Of a stretch of DNA of 64,000 nucleotides, positions 32,593 through 41,630 are shown one piece after another; the stretch's first letter is position 1; every line of letters starts with the position of its first letter. The position numbers and the translations under genes are program-made. The notes below the pieces were generated by a model. The model worked only from the letters and a program-made list of their open reading frames with translations. It was not told the origin of the DNA and searched no databases. Source of the DNA: Streptomyces sp. NBC_01549 (lineage in GTDB: Bacteria > Actinomycetota > Actinomycetes > Streptomycetales > Streptomycetaceae); the NCBI RefSeq assembly GCF_026339955.1, contig NZ_JAPEPW010000002.1:124001-188000 (forward strand), written 5' to 3'.

Positions 32593-33315
32593 TCACTTCG
32601 GCGCTGTCGTTCCGAAGGGAAGGGGTTCGCCGGAGCGCAGGTGTTGCCTCAGCCACTGCTCGGTGTTGCTCACATGCAGCAGTGCGGCAGCCTGGCTGAG
32701 GGCGGAGTCACGGGTGGACAGCGCGTTGAAGATCGCCTCGTGCTCGGCAAGGGTGCGGCCCGCGGCCTGGGTGTCGACCAGGCCGCGCCAGATACGGGCG
32801 CGCAGGGTGCGGCCGGAGATTCCTTCGAGGAGAGTGAGGAGGGTTTCGTTGCCCGTGGCCGAGATGACGGCACGGTGGAACGCGGCGTCGTGGGCGTTGA
32901 GCTCCCCGACGTCGTCGCGGGCCTCGCGCATTGCGTCCAGGTGCCGCTTCACCTCGGCCAGTTGGGCGTCGGAGATCCGGGTGGCGGCAAGGGCCGTGGC
33001 GATCGGTTCGAGGAGCCGCCGTACCTCCATGAGGTCCTGCAGGGCGACCGAGTCGCCCTGCAGGAGTTCCACCGCCCCGCCGAGCCCCTCCAGCAGCAGG
33101 CTCGGCTGGAGGCTGGTCACATACGTGCCGTCGCCCCGGCGGACTTCCAGGACCCGCGCGACGGCCAACGCCTTGACCGCTTCCCGAGCGAGGTTGCGGG
33201 ACAGCCCCAGCTGTGCGGCCAGGTCCGGCTCCGGCGGGAGCTTCGAGCCCGGAGGCAGGGCACCGGTCCGGATCAACTCACGGATCTGCTCGATGGCCTT
33301 GTCCGTCAGAGACAC
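32593..33315 (-). CDS. GntR-family (FadR/FCD) regulator at the end of the L-fucose operon
   Basis: A 240-residue repressor with an N-terminal winged helix (PDLAAQLGLSRNLAREAVKA) and an FCD effector domain with HDAAFHRAVI and LAEHEAIFNAL metal or ligand residues. FCD regulators often bind a sugar acid such as fuconate or a keto-deoxy acid. It is the last gene of the operon; its start overlaps the aldo/keto reductase stop by ten bases, so it is probably autoregulated. Not close to the GntR protein encoded at 24065. Confidence 0.9.
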   Translation of the reverse strand: MSLTDKAIEQIRELIRTGALPPGSKLPPEPDLAAQLGLSRNLAREAVKALAVARVLEVRRGDGTYVTSLQPSLLLEGLGGAVELLQGDSVALQDLMEVRRLLEPIATALAATRISDAQLAEVKRHLDAMREARDDVGELNAHDAAFHRAVISATGNETLLTLLEGISGRTLRARIWRGLVDTQAAGRTLAEHEAIFNALSTRDSALSQAAALLHVSNTEQWLRQHLRSGEPLPFGTTAPK

Positions 33316-34319
33316 CGCTCATCCCTCCCCCCACCGTGCCCCGTGAGCACGTCCGACCTGATCAGCCCCTGAGTGCGGAGAGCCTCCCAGAGGCCGTCCG
33401 GGATGTGCTGATCATGGAGTTTCACGTTTCGTCCGACCTGTTCCGGAGTCCGCATGCCCAGGGTGACGTTGATGATACTGGGATGCGTGTGCGGGAAGGC
33501 GATGGCGGCGGCGGGCAGGGTGGTGCCGTGTGCCTCGCAGACCTCGGCGATGGTCAGGGCTCTCGCGACGAGCTCCGGCGGGGCGTCCTGGTAGTCGTAC
33601 TTCATGCCCTGGGCGGGCCGGTCGAGGGAGAGCAGTCCCGAGTTGAACACGCCGACCGCGACGACGCTCTTGCCGAGGTCCTGGGCGGCGGGCAGGACGT
33701 CGTCCAGTGCCGACTGGTCCAGGAGTGTGTAGCGGCCGGCGAGCATCACCAGGTCGGCGGCGGTCTCGCGCAGGAAGCGGGTGAGCATGGCCGACTGGTT
33801 CATGCCGGCGCCGATCGCGCCGATCACGCCCTGGTCGCGCAGGTCCGCGAGCGTGGGCATGGCTTCCTCGGTGGCCTGCCGCCAGTGGTCGTCCGGATCA
33901 TGCAGGTAGACGATGTCGAGGCGGTCCAGGCCGGTGCGCTCCAGCGTGTCCTCGATGGAGCGGAGCACGCCGTCGCGGCTGAAGTCCCACTGCCGGCGCA
34001 GGTCGTCCCGTACGACGAAGCCCTCGGTGTCGACGCCGCGTGGCTCCTCGTTGGGCACCAGCAGCCTGCCCACCTTGGAGGAGATGACGTACTCGTCACG
34101 CGGACGTCCCCGCAGGGCGGCACCCAGACGGCACTCGGAGAGGCCGAGGCCGTAGTGCGGTGCGGTGTCGAAGTAGCGGATACCCGCATCCCAGGCCGTA
34201 TCGACGGCGGCGGTCGCGTCGTCGACCGGGGTGACGCGATACAGGTTGCCGATCACGGAGGCGCCGAAGCCGAGCTCGGTGAGCGCGACGGATGTGTCCT
34301 GGATCTTCTGCTGGTGCAA
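33306..34319 (-). CDS. Aldo/keto reductase, L-fucose (D-threo-aldose) dehydrogenase-like
   Basis: A 337-residue AKR. The catalytic tetrad is visible: Asp in YFDTAPHYG, Tyr in the same block, Lys in ISSKVGR, and His in VYLHDPDD. This subfamily includes D-threo-aldose 1-dehydrogenase, which oxidises L-fucose to L-fucono-1,5-lactone with NAD(P). Lactonase and fuconate dehydratase genes in the same operon support that role. A 35-base gap separates it from the kinase gene. Confidence 0.85.
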   Translation of the reverse strand: MHQQKIQDTSVALTELGFGASVIGNLYRVTPVDDATAAVDTAWDAGIRYFDTAPHYGLGLSECRLGAALRGRPRDEYVISSKVGRLLVPNEEPRGVDTEGFVVRDDLRRQWDFSRDGVLRSIEDTLERTGLDRLDIVYLHDPDDHWRQATEEAMPTLADLRDQGVIGAIGAGMNQSAMLTRFLRETAADLVMLAGRYTLLDQSALDDVLPAAQDLGKSVVAVGVFNSGLLSLDRPAQGMKYDYQDAPPELVARALTIAEVCEAHGTTLPAAAIAFPHTHPSIINVTLGMRTPEQVGRNVKLHDQHIPDGLWEALRTQGLIRSDVLTGHGGGRDERCL

Positions 34320-34354
34320 GCCGTGCTCCTGGGATACGGGTAAGGGGGCTCCGG

Positions 34355-35392
34355 TCAGCGACTGACGTGGGCTGATCCGCCCGCGATGAGCGCCTCGACC
34401 TCGGCGAGCGAAGCCATGGAGACGTCGCCGGGCGTGGTCATGGTGAGCGCGCCGTGGGCGGTGCCGTAGGCCAGGGCGCGCTCCAGGCCGGTGTCGCTGA
34501 GCAGACCGTGGATCAGGCCGGCGGCGAAGGCGTCGCCGGAACCGATGCGGTCCAGAACCGGCAGGCCGGGCATCCGCGGGCCGGTGACGAAGCCGGTTTC
34601 GGCGGACCAGCCGGCCGAGGACCAGTCGTTGACCCCGGCCGAGGGCACCTCGCGCAGGGTCGTCGCCAGTACTTTCGCTTCGGGCAGCAGGCCGGCCACC
34701 TCGGCGAGCGCGTCCGCCACCTCGTCGGCCCCGATGCGCGCCTGACCCGGATACGTCCCGGCCAGACCGAGGGCACCCACCACGACGTCGGCCTGCCGGG
34801 CGAGCCGCAGGTCCGCCTCGCGGGCGGCGTCGGCGCCGCCCCGGCCGGCCCAGAGGCTGGGACGGTAATTGGGGTCGTAGGAGACCGTGATCCGATGGCG
34901 GCGCGCCGCGGCCATGGCCTCGTCCGCGACATCCAGCGTGGTGTCCGACAGGCCGGCGAAGATGCCGCCGGTGTGGAACCAGCGCACCCCGGCGGAGAAC
35001 ACGGCGTCCCAGTCGACGTCCCCTTTGCGCAGCTGGGAGACGGCGGTGTGGGCGCGGTCGCTGACACCGAGGGCACCGCGGATGCCGTAGCCGCGTTCGA
35101 CGAAGTTCAGCCCGTTGCGGGCGGTACGGCCGATCCCGTCGTCGGGCACCCAGCGGATCAGCGAGGTGCCGACGCCGCCCTGGAGGATCAGGTCCTCGAC
35201 GAGCCGGCCCACCGCATTGTCGGCCAACGCGGTCACGACGGCTACCCGCCGGCCGAAGCAGCGTCGCAGTCCGCGGACGACGTTGTACTCGCCGCCGCCC
35301 TCCCAGACCTGGAAGGAGCGGGCGGTTCGGATCCGTCCCTCGCCCGGATCGAAGCGCAGCATCACCTCGCCGAGGGCCACCACGTCGATCAC
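34355..35392 (-). CDS. PfkB-family sugar kinase, 2-keto-3-deoxygluconate kinase-like
   Basis: A 345-residue ribokinase-fold kinase. The first signature reads WEGGGEYNVVRGLRR and the second DRIGSGDAFAAGLIHGL, whose Asp is the catalytic base. VALGEVMLRFDP at the N-terminus is typical of KdgK. It should phosphorylate a 2-keto-3-deoxy sugar acid at C6. GTG at 35392 overlaps the aldolase stop. The canonical reaction needs a 6-hydroxyl, which 2-keto-3-deoxy-L-fuconate lacks, so its true substrate here is open. Confidence 0.88.
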   Translation of the reverse strand: MIDVVALGEVMLRFDPGEGRIRTARSFQVWEGGGEYNVVRGLRRCFGRRVAVVTALADNAVGRLVEDLILQGGVGTSLIRWVPDDGIGRTARNGLNFVERGYGIRGALGVSDRAHTAVSQLRKGDVDWDAVFSAGVRWFHTGGIFAGLSDTTLDVADEAMAAARRHRITVSYDPNYRPSLWAGRGGADAAREADLRLARQADVVVGALGLAGTYPGQARIGADEVADALAEVAGLLPEAKVLATTLREVPSAGVNDWSSAGWSAETGFVTGPRMPGLPVLDRIGSGDAFAAGLIHGLLSDTGLERALAYGTAHGALTMTTPGDVSMASLAEVEALIAGGSAHVSR

Positions 35393-36018
35393 GTCATGCT
35401 CCTCTCGACGGCCTCGGCGGTCAGCCGGCGGATGTCCTCGTAGTCGCCGCGCTCCAGGTGGGCGGCGGTGGCCATCCAGCTGCCGCCGACGGCGAGGACC
35501 GCCGGGTCGGCGAGGTAGGCGGCCAGGCGGGAAGCGTCGATCCCGCCGGTCGGTACGAAGCGCGTCCGGGGGAAGGGGGCCGCGAGCGCTCGCAGCGTCC
35601 GCAACCCGCCGAGCGGCTCGGCGGGGAAGAGCTTGACGGTGTCGATGCCGGTCCGCAGGGCACGCATCAGCTCTGTCGCGGTGGCGATGCCGGGCACCAC
35701 AGGCACCCCCAGCTCCCGGCACTTCGCGACGACCTCCTCGTCGAAACCGGGCGAGACCACGAAGCGGGCCCCGACCGCCACGGCCCGCTCCGTCTGCTCG
35801 GGCGTGAGTACCGTGCCGGCGCCGACGGCCAAGCCACCGTGGGCGGCCATCTCCTTGAGCACCCGCTCGGCGCCCGGGGTACGGAAGGTGACCTCGGCGC
35901 ACCGGGCACCGCCCGCCGCGAGGGCGTCGGCCAGTGGGCCGGCCATCGCGGTGGACGGCACGGTCAGCACCGGAAGGAGACGGCAGCCGTTCAGCACGGA
36001 GTCGAAGCCGGCGGTCAT
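35389..36018 (-). CDS. KDPG/KHG-type aldolase
   Basis: A 209-residue class I aldolase. EVTFRTPGAERVL carries the Glu base, and KLFPAEPLGG the Schiff-base Lys (in TVKLFPAE near 142); GGSWM is typical of the C-terminal end. It cleaves a 2-keto-3-deoxy sugar acid, usually the 6-phosphate, to pyruvate and an aldehyde. The ATG at 36018 overlaps the dehydrogenase stop as ATGA. Enzymes of this fold vary in need for phosphate. Confidence 0.9.
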   Translation of the reverse strand: MTAGFDSVLNGCRLLPVLTVPSTAMAGPLADALAAGGARCAEVTFRTPGAERVLKEMAAHGGLAVGAGTVLTPEQTERAVAVGARFVVSPGFDEEVVAKCRELGVPVVPGIATATELMRALRTGIDTVKLFPAEPLGGLRTLRALAAPFPRTRFVPTGGIDASRLAAYLADPAVLAVGGSWMATAAHLERGDYEDIRRLTAEAVERSMT

Positions 36019-36776
36019 CGGCCGAGCCATCCGCCGTCGACGGGCAGGACGACGCCGTGGACGTATGCGGCGGCGTCGGAGGCGAGGAACACGGTGGCGC
36101 CCGCCAGGTCGTCGGCGTTGCCCCAGCGTCCGGCGGGGATGCGGTCCAGGATCGCCTTGCTGCGGACCGGGTCGTCCTGGAGGGCCTGGGTGTTGTCGGT
36201 GGCGATGTAGCCGGGCGCGAGGGCGTTGACGTTGACGCCGTGTGGCGCCCATTCGTTGGCCAGGGCCTTGGTCAGTCCGGCGATGCCGTGCTTGGCGGCG
36301 GTGTAGCCGGGGACGGTGATGCCGCCTTGAAAGCTGAGCAGCGACGCCGTGAAGATGATCTTCCCCTGGCCGCGGGCCACCATCGACGTGCCGACCGCCC
36401 GGCTCAGCGCGAACTGCGCGGTGAGGTTGACCTGGAGCACCAACGCCCAGTCCGCGTCGGTGTGTTCGGCGGCCGGAGCGCGGCGGATGGTGCCCGCGTT
36501 GTTGATGAGGATGTCCACCGGCCGCTGGCGCCCGGCCAGGTCGACGCCCAGGGCCCGTACGGCTTCGGGGTCGGCGAAGTCGGTGCGGATCGCCTCGAAG
36601 GAACGCCCCGCGGCGAGGACGTCCTTCTCCACCGCGCTGCCGGATGCCTCCAGGCCGGCGCTGACGCCGATGACGTCCGCGCCGGCCTCGGCGAGCGCGA
36701 GGGCCATGGCCCGGCCGATGCCACGCCGGGCACCGGTGACGACGGCGAGCTTCCCGGTGAGATCGAAGGAGGTCAT
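36015..36776 (-). CDS. Short-chain dehydrogenase, KduD-like / keto-deoxy-fuconate dehydrogenase candidate
   Basis: A 253-residue SDR with cofactor motif TGARRGIG, NNAG, and the Ser-Tyr-Lys triad in ASLLSFQGG and PGYTAAKHG. NVNALAPGYIATDNT and GRWGNADDLAG closely fit KduD, 2-dehydro-3-deoxy-D-gluconate 5-dehydrogenase. Known 2-keto-3-deoxy-L-fuconate 4-dehydrogenases are also SDRs, and the operon favours that reading. ATGA overlaps on both sides show tight coupling. Confidence 0.88.
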   Translation of the reverse strand: MTSFDLTGKLAVVTGARRGIGRAMALALAEAGADVIGVSAGLEASGSAVEKDVLAAGRSFEAIRTDFADPEAVRALGVDLAGRQRPVDILINNAGTIRRAPAAEHTDADWALVLQVNLTAQFALSRAVGTSMVARGQGKIIFTASLLSFQGGITVPGYTAAKHGIAGLTKALANEWAPHGVNVNALAPGYIATDNTQALQDDPVRSKAILDRIPAGRWGNADDLAGATVFLASDAAAYVHGVVLPVDGGWLGR

Positions 36777-37846
36777 ACGGCCACTCCCTGAGCGTCGTCG
36801 GTGTTGTCGGTGTCGGTGTCGGTGTCGGTGGTGCAGTCCACGAGGATCTTCATCACGTCACCGCCGCCCTCCAGGGCCTCGAACGCGGCGGGCGCCTGTG
36901 TGAGCGGCACGACCTTGCTGATCAGCCGCTCGACCGGAATCGTGCCGTCCGCGACGAGTGTCACCGCCTTCTCGAAGTCGGGGCGGTCGTACAACCGGGC
37001 CCCGACCAGGGTGAGTTCGCGCCAGAAGAAGCGGTGCAGGTTCACCTCGCGAGGCCGGGGGTGGATGGCGACCAGACAAAACCGGCCCCGCACCCCCAGC
37101 ACGTCGACCGCGGTCTCCACGCCGCCCGCCGCGCCGGACACCTCGAAGGCAACATCCGCGCCCGCCTCCCCGGTCCACTGCCGCACCAGCTCCGGCACGT
37201 CGTCGTCAACCGGGTTCCACGCCGTCAGCCCCAGCTCCTCGGCGAGCAGCCGGCGGTGGGCGCTCAGCTCCACCACCCTGACCTCGGCCCCCGTGGCCCG
37301 CGCGACCAGTGCGATGAGGATGCCGACCGGGCCGCCGCCGACCACCACGACCTTCTCACCCTCACGCACGGCGGCCCGGCCCACGTCGTGCACGGCGACC
37401 GCCGTCGGCTCGACGAGCGCGGCTCGGTCCAGGGGAAGGGTGTCGGGCAGCCGGATGAGAGTGGCGGCAGGCACCGTCCAGCGCTGCTGCATCGCGCCCG
37501 GGGAGTCGATGCCGATGAAGTCCAGGTGCTGGCAGATGTGCTGATGGCCCATCAGGCACGCTGGGCAGGTGTCGTCCCAGCGCAGCGGCATCACCGTGAC
37601 CGCGTCACCGGCCTGCCAGCCCTCCACACCCTCACCCACCCGCACCACACGGCCGGACATCTCATGCCCCAGGACAGCGGGCGCGGCGACCCGGGCGTCC
37701 ATGTCACCGTGGAAGATGTGCAGATCGGTACCGCAGATACCGACAAACGCGGGAGCCAGCTCCACCTCACCCGGACCGGGCGGCACGCTGAGCGCGGGAG
37801 CCGTGTCCAGAGTGCGGGCGGAAACGTAACGGACGGCAAGAGTCAT
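36773..37846 (-). CDS. Zinc-dependent medium-chain alcohol dehydrogenase
   Basis: A 357-residue MDR of the sorbitol/threonine dehydrogenase class. Catalytic zinc ligands are Cys38 in GICGTDLH and His61-Glu62. The structural zinc lobe has Asp91 in place of the first Cys, followed by Cys94, Cys97 and Cys105 (DDTCPACLMGHQHIC). The cofactor motif is VVGGGPVG. It ends in an odd acidic tail encoded by a short tandem repeat. It may oxidise L-fucose or a pathway intermediate, overlapping with the AKR. Its first 247 bases are duplicated at 31990. Confidence 0.9.
   Translation of the reverse strand: MTLAVRYVSARTLDTAPALSVPPGPGEVELAPAFVGICGTDLHIFHGDMDARVAAPAVLGHEMSGRVVRVGEGVEGWQAGDAVTVMPLRWDDTCPACLMGHQHICQHLDFIGIDSPGAMQQRWTVPAATLIRLPDTLPLDRAALVEPTAVAVHDVGRAAVREGEKVVVVGGGPVGILIALVARATGAEVRVVELSAHRRLLAEELGLTAWNPVDDDVPELVRQWTGEAGADVAFEVSGAAGGVETAVDVLGVRGRFCLVAIHPRPREVNLHRFFWRELTLVGARLYDRPDFEKAVTLVADGTIPVERLISKVVPLTQAPAAFEALEGGGDVMKILVDCTTDTDTDTDNTDDAQGVAV
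36805..36830. repeat. GTCGGT microsatellite in the alcohol dehydrogenase 3' end
   Basis: About four tandem copies of a six-base unit encode alternating Asp-Thr (TDTDTDTDN) just before the C-terminus. Slippage would lengthen or shorten the tail by two residues without a frameshift. Confidence 0.8.
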
Positions 37847-37890
37847 CGTGTCGTCAGGGTCCCTTCAGCGCGGACACCAATGGTCAGCAG
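37600..37890 (-). repeat. 291-bp inverted repeat, right arm
   Basis: Partner of 31946-32236. It covers the last 14 codons of fucU and the start of the intact alcohol dehydrogenase. The arms bound a 5.4-kb segment. Confidence 0.93.
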
Positions 37891-38280
37891 CAGGTTGGCG
37901 TAGGTACGGGTGTCGGCCGTGACGATCGCCAGCGCCAGGTCCGGCGAGCGGGCAGCGTCGTAGAACTCGAAGCGGCCGAGCGTGTCGACCGGGACGGGTG
38001 CCAGCTTCGAGCGGTACTCGGCGATGGCCGGCGGCTCCGGTTCGCCCTCGGGCGGCACCATCACGTGGGCTGCCTCGACGGGCAGGGCGCGCAACAGGAC
38101 GTCGAGCACGGTGGTGACGTCGAGCAGACCGGGGGCCAGGTTGAGGTGCACGGTCCTGGCGCGCTCGCCGGTGGCGGTGCTCGCGGGGTAGTGGCCGTCG
38201 GCGAGCAGGACGCGGGCGCCGTGGCCCGCTCCGGCCAGGGATTCGAGGATCCCGGGGTGCAGCAGTTCCGTCAGGAGCAC
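37843..38280 (-). CDS. fucU: RbsD/FucU-family L-fucose mutarotase
   Basis: A 145-residue mutarotase of the FucU/RbsD fold, with ILESLAGAGHGARVLLADGHYPA near the N-terminus, ARTVHLNLAPGL in the middle and RFEFYDAAR near the active-site Tyr. It speeds the change between L-fucose anomers before oxidation. GTG at 38280 has AGGGGA upstream and lies inside the lactonase end; its stop overlaps the dehydrogenase ATG. A longer frame upstream is the lactonase in another frame. Confidence 0.88.
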   Translation of the reverse strand: MLLTELLHPGILESLAGAGHGARVLLADGHYPASTATGERARTVHLNLAPGLLDVTTVLDVLLRALPVEAAHVMVPPEGEPEPPAIAEYRSKLAPVPVDTLGRFEFYDAARSPDLALAIVTADTRTYANLLLTIGVRAEGTLTTR

Positions 38281-39173
38281 AGTGTCCCCTCCTTCGTCGG
38301 GGCAGGGGTCAGGTGGTAGAAGGCGGTCGCGGTGCCGGCGAGGACCGCGTGGATCTCGGGGCCGGAGCAGCCGTCCAGGAGTTCCTCGACGGTGGCGGCC
38401 CAGCGGTTCCATCCGCCGGCGAGGACGCAGACCGGCCAGTCGGAGCCGAACATCAGCCGCTCGGGGCCGAAAGCGGAGAGCAGGACGTCCCAGGCCGGGC
38501 GGATGTCGTCGACGGTCCACCTCTCGTGGTCGGCCTCCGTGACCAGGCCCGACACCTTGCAGCGGACCTGGGCATGGCTGGCCAGGTCCCCCACCTGTCG
38601 TGCCCAGTCGGTCAGTTGTCGCCGTGCGAGGGGCGGCTTGCCCGCATGGTCCAGGACGAGCGGCAGCTCCGGGAGCCGCTCCGCGAGACGAATCGCCTGC
38701 GAGAGCTGGTGGCTGCGGATCAGCACGTCATATCCGAGTCCGCGCTCTCCGACCGCTCGCAACCCGCGCTCGACATCCGGTCGTTGGAGCCAGTGCGGGT
38801 CCGACTCGCCCTGCACGATGTGGCGTACGGCCCTCAGGTACCGGCCGGCGGACCCTGTCCGCAGATCGTCGAGGACGTCGCCGATCGCGGGGGATGTCAG
38901 GTCCGCCCAGCCGACGACCGCGCCGATCAGCGGGTCGCTGTCGGCCAGAGCGAGGAGGTCGCGGGTCTCGGGCACGGACGTGACGCACTGAACGACCACC
39001 GTGCTCGTCAGCCGCCGTCCGGCGATCGGCCGGGTCGCGGCCGAGCGCAGAGCGAGCGAGCTGAAGCTGCGGCGGATCGGCTCATGGCCGGGTTCGTCCA
39101 GCCAGGGCTGCGGCCGCAGGTCCAGGTCCCAGACGTGGTGGTGGGCGTCGATGAGGGCCTGGACGTCAGACAC
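38271..39173 (-). CDS. L-fuconolactonase (amidohydrolase family)
   Basis: A 300-residue COG3618 lactonase that hydrolyses L-fucono-lactone to L-fuconate. Metal-site and barrel motifs are [10 protein letters not shown] near 8, [11 protein letters not shown] near 176 and [14 protein letters not shown] near 239. It overlaps the fuconate dehydratase end by eight bases and fucU by ten, fitting the step between dehydrogenase and dehydratase. The plus-strand copy at 30963 is a close paralogue. Confidence 0.92.
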   Translation of the reverse strand: MSDVQALIDAHHHVWDLDLRPQPWLDEPGHEPIRRSFSSLALRSAATRPIAGRRLTSTVVVQCVTSVPETRDLLALADSDPLIGAVVGWADLTSPAIGDVLDDLRTGSAGRYLRAVRHIVQGESDPHWLQRPDVERGLRAVGERGLGYDVLIRSHQLSQAIRLAERLPELPLVLDHAGKPPLARRQLTDWARQVGDLASHAQVRCKVSGLVTEADHERWTVDDIRPAWDVLLSAFGPERLMFGSDWPVCVLAGGWNRWAATVEELLDGCSGPEIHAVLAGTATAFYHLTPAPTKEGTLCS

Positions 39174-40491
39174 GGGCGGTCCAGACGGGGCCGTCGGGGT
39201 ATGTGTACTCCTTGAGGGATTCGGGGTGCATCTGCGCGCTCAGCCCCGGCAGCGTCGGCGCCAGGTAGTGGCCGTCGACGATGCGCACCGGGTCGACGAA
39301 GTGCTCGTGCAGGTGGTCGACGTACTCGATGACGCGGTCCTCAGTTGTACCGGAGACGGCGACGTAGTCGAACATCGACAGGTGCTGGACCATCTCGCAC
39401 AGGCCGACGCCGCCGGCGTGCGGGCAGACGGGGACGCCGAACTTCGCGGCGAGCAGCAGGATCGCGATGTTCTCATTGACGCCGCCGACCCGTGCGGAGT
39501 CGATCTGCACGATGTCCACCGCGCCGGCCTGGAGGAGCTGCTTGAAGACGACCCGGTTGGCGATGTGCTCGCCGGTGGCGACCTTGATGGGGTGGACGGC
39601 CTTGCGCACGGTGGCGTGGCCGAGGATGTCGTCGGGTGAGGTGGGCTCCTCGATCCAGTACGGCTGGTAGGGGGCCAGGGCGCGCATCCAGTCGATGGCG
39701 GGCTGCACGTCCCATCTCTGGTTGGCGTCGACGGCGATGCGGATGTCGTCGCCGACCGTCTCGCGGGCGGTGCGCATGCGGCGTACGTCGTCCTCCAGGT
39801 CTGCGCCGACCTTCAGCTTGATCTGCGTGAAGCCGTCGGCGACCGCCTCGCGGGCCAGGCGGGACAGCTTCTCGTCGGAGTAGCCGAGCCAGCCGGGGGT
39901 GGTCGTGTAGGCGGGGTAGCCCTGGTCGAGCAGCCGGCCGATGCGGTGCTCGCGGCCGGGTGCGGCGCGGCGCAGGATGTCCAGCGCCGCCTCGGGGGTG
40001 AGGGCATCGCTGAGCCAGCGGAAGTCGACCTGGGCGACCAGCTCCTCCGGCGACATCTCGCCGAGGAACCGCCACACCGGCTTGCCCGCGCGCTTGGCGG
40101 CCAGGTCCCAGGCGGCGTTGACGACCGCGCCGGTCGCCATGTGGATGGCGCCCTTCTCCGGCCCCAGCCAGCGCAGTTGGGGGTCGTGGACCAAGGAGCG
40201 GGAGAAGGCGCCGAGGTCGGAGCAGACCTCCTCGACGGACAGGCCGACCACGTGCGGGGCGAGGGCCGCGATGGCGGCGGCCTGGACGTCGTTGCCGCGT
40301 CCGGTGGTGAAGGCGAGGGCGTGGCCCTCCAGTCCGTCGCCGGCGTCGGTGCGCAGGACGACATAGGCGGCGGAGTAGTCAGGTTCGGGGTTCATCGCGT
40401 CCGACCCGTCCAGGTGCTCGGACGTCGGGAAACGTACGTCGAGGACGTCCAGGGCGGCGATGCGGGCGGATGCGGGCACGGCGGAGGACAT
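39166..40491 (-). CDS. L-fuconate dehydratase (enolase superfamily)
   Basis: A 441-residue dehydratase turning L-fuconate into 2-keto-3-deoxy-L-fuconate. Family signatures include [18 protein letters not shown] near 17, [20 protein letters not shown], the base Lys in [11 protein letters not shown], metal ligands in VDANQ and WIEEPT, and the His of [15 protein letters not shown]. Length equals that of characterised FucD. The ATG at 40491 has GGAG eight bases before it; the open frame upstream lacks homology. This gene is the strongest pointer to L-fucose as the operon's sugar. Confidence 0.95.
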   Translation of the reverse strand: MSSAVPASARIAALDVLDVRFPTSEHLDGSDAMNPEPDYSAAYVVLRTDAGDGLEGHALAFTTGRGNDVQAAAIAALAPHVVGLSVEEVCSDLGAFSRSLVHDPQLRWLGPEKGAIHMATGAVVNAAWDLAAKRAGKPVWRFLGEMSPEELVAQVDFRWLSDALTPEAALDILRRAAPGREHRIGRLLDQGYPAYTTTPGWLGYSDEKLSRLAREAVADGFTQIKLKVGADLEDDVRRMRTARETVGDDIRIAVDANQRWDVQPAIDWMRALAPYQPYWIEEPTSPDDILGHATVRKAVHPIKVATGEHIANRVVFKQLLQAGAVDIVQIDSARVGGVNENIAILLLAAKFGVPVCPHAGGVGLCEMVQHLSMFDYVAVSGTTEDRVIEYVDHLHEHFVDPVRIVDGHYLAPTLPGLSAQMHPESLKEYTYPDGPVWTARV

Positions 40492-40586
40492 TGCGGCAAC
40501 TCCTGAGGAGCAGGCGGGGCACAGGGCCCCGCTGCGACGGAAAGGTGAGGCGGCTGTGGGAGGTCCGGCGGCGAGGGCCTCGCGGG

Positions 40587-41630
40587 TCACTCCTGGACCT
40601 TGCCGCCCGTGATGCGCGAGATGGCGAGGGCGACCAGGATGATCAGGCCGTTGAGGGCGCCGATCCACTGGGCGGGGACACCGCCCAGGGTGAGCACGTT
40701 CTGGATCATGAAGAGCAACAGGATGCCGCAGAACGCCCCGAACATGGTGCCCTTGCCGCCGTTGAGGCTGATCCCACCGATGACGGCGGCGGCGAACACG
40801 GTGAAGATGTAGCCGTTACCCTGCGCGGAGGCGACGGAGGCCAGCCGTCCGGAGAGCAGCAGTCCGGCGAGGGCGGCGAGCACGCTGCCGGTGACGATGA
40901 CGATCCACAGCACTCGGTCGGTGCGGATGCCGGCCGCCTTCGCGGCGTCGACGTTGCCGCCGATGGCGTACAGCGAGCGGCCGAAGCTGGTCCAACCGAG
41001 CACCACGATCGCGACGGCGAAGAGCACCAGGCAGATCCAGATGGACGCTGGCATCCCGAACCATTCGGCGGTGCCCAGGTAGAGCATCGACTCGGGCAGC
41101 TGGAAGAAGGTCTGGCCACCGGAGATGCCCGTGAGGACACCGCGCAGCACGATCAGCATGCCAAGGGTGACGATGAAGCCGTTGAGGCCGAAGCGGATGA
41201 TCAGCAGGGAGTTGACCACGCCGACCAGCGCGCCCACGGCGAGCGTGACGGGAATCGACCAGGCGCCTGGCAGCAGCCCTAGACCGTGTCCCGCGCCGGT
41301 CGGCACCACCAGCCAGGCCGCGACACCGGGCGCGAGGCCCATGGTGGACTCAAGGGACAGGTCCATCTTCTTGACGATCAGAATCATCGCCTGGGCGAGG
41401 ACCAGCAGAGCCATCTCGGACATGGTCTGCAGGACGTTGATGAGATTGTCGGCCTGCAGGAAGACCGGGTTGACGATCTGGCCGACGATCGCGATGACCA
41501 CGATCGCCGGGACGAGCGCGAGGTCGCGCAGCCGGGCCAGGGGTATCCGGCCGCCGAGCAGCGCGATCCGCTTCGCCGCCGGTTCCGTTTCCGTGGGGGC
41601 GGCGGTGTCCGCGAGGACGGTTTCAGGCAT
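40587..41630 (-). CDS. Sugar ABC transporter permease, RbsC type
   Basis: A 347-residue membrane protein with about eight to ten helices and the BPD_transp_2 signature [18 protein letters not shown] and [12 protein letters not shown]. It forms the channel of a monosaccharide importer with the ATPase and binding protein encoded next to it. Its start overlaps the ATPase stop by eight bases. Confidence 0.93.
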   Translation of the reverse strand: MPETVLADTAAPTETEPAAKRIALLGGRIPLARLRDLALVPAIVVIAIVGQIVNPVFLQADNLINVLQTMSEMALLVLAQAMILIVKKMDLSLESTMGLAPGVAAWLVVPTGAGHGLGLLPGAWSIPVTLAVGALVGVVNSLLIIRFGLNGFIVTLGMLIVLRGVLTGISGGQTFFQLPESMLYLGTAEWFGMPASIWICLVLFAVAIVVLGWTSFGRSLYAIGGNVDAAKAAGIRTDRVLWIVIVTGSVLAALAGLLLSGRLASVASAQGNGYIFTVFAAAVIGGISLNGGKGTMFGAFCGILLLFMIQNVLTLGGVPAQWIGALNGLIILVALAISRITGGKVQE

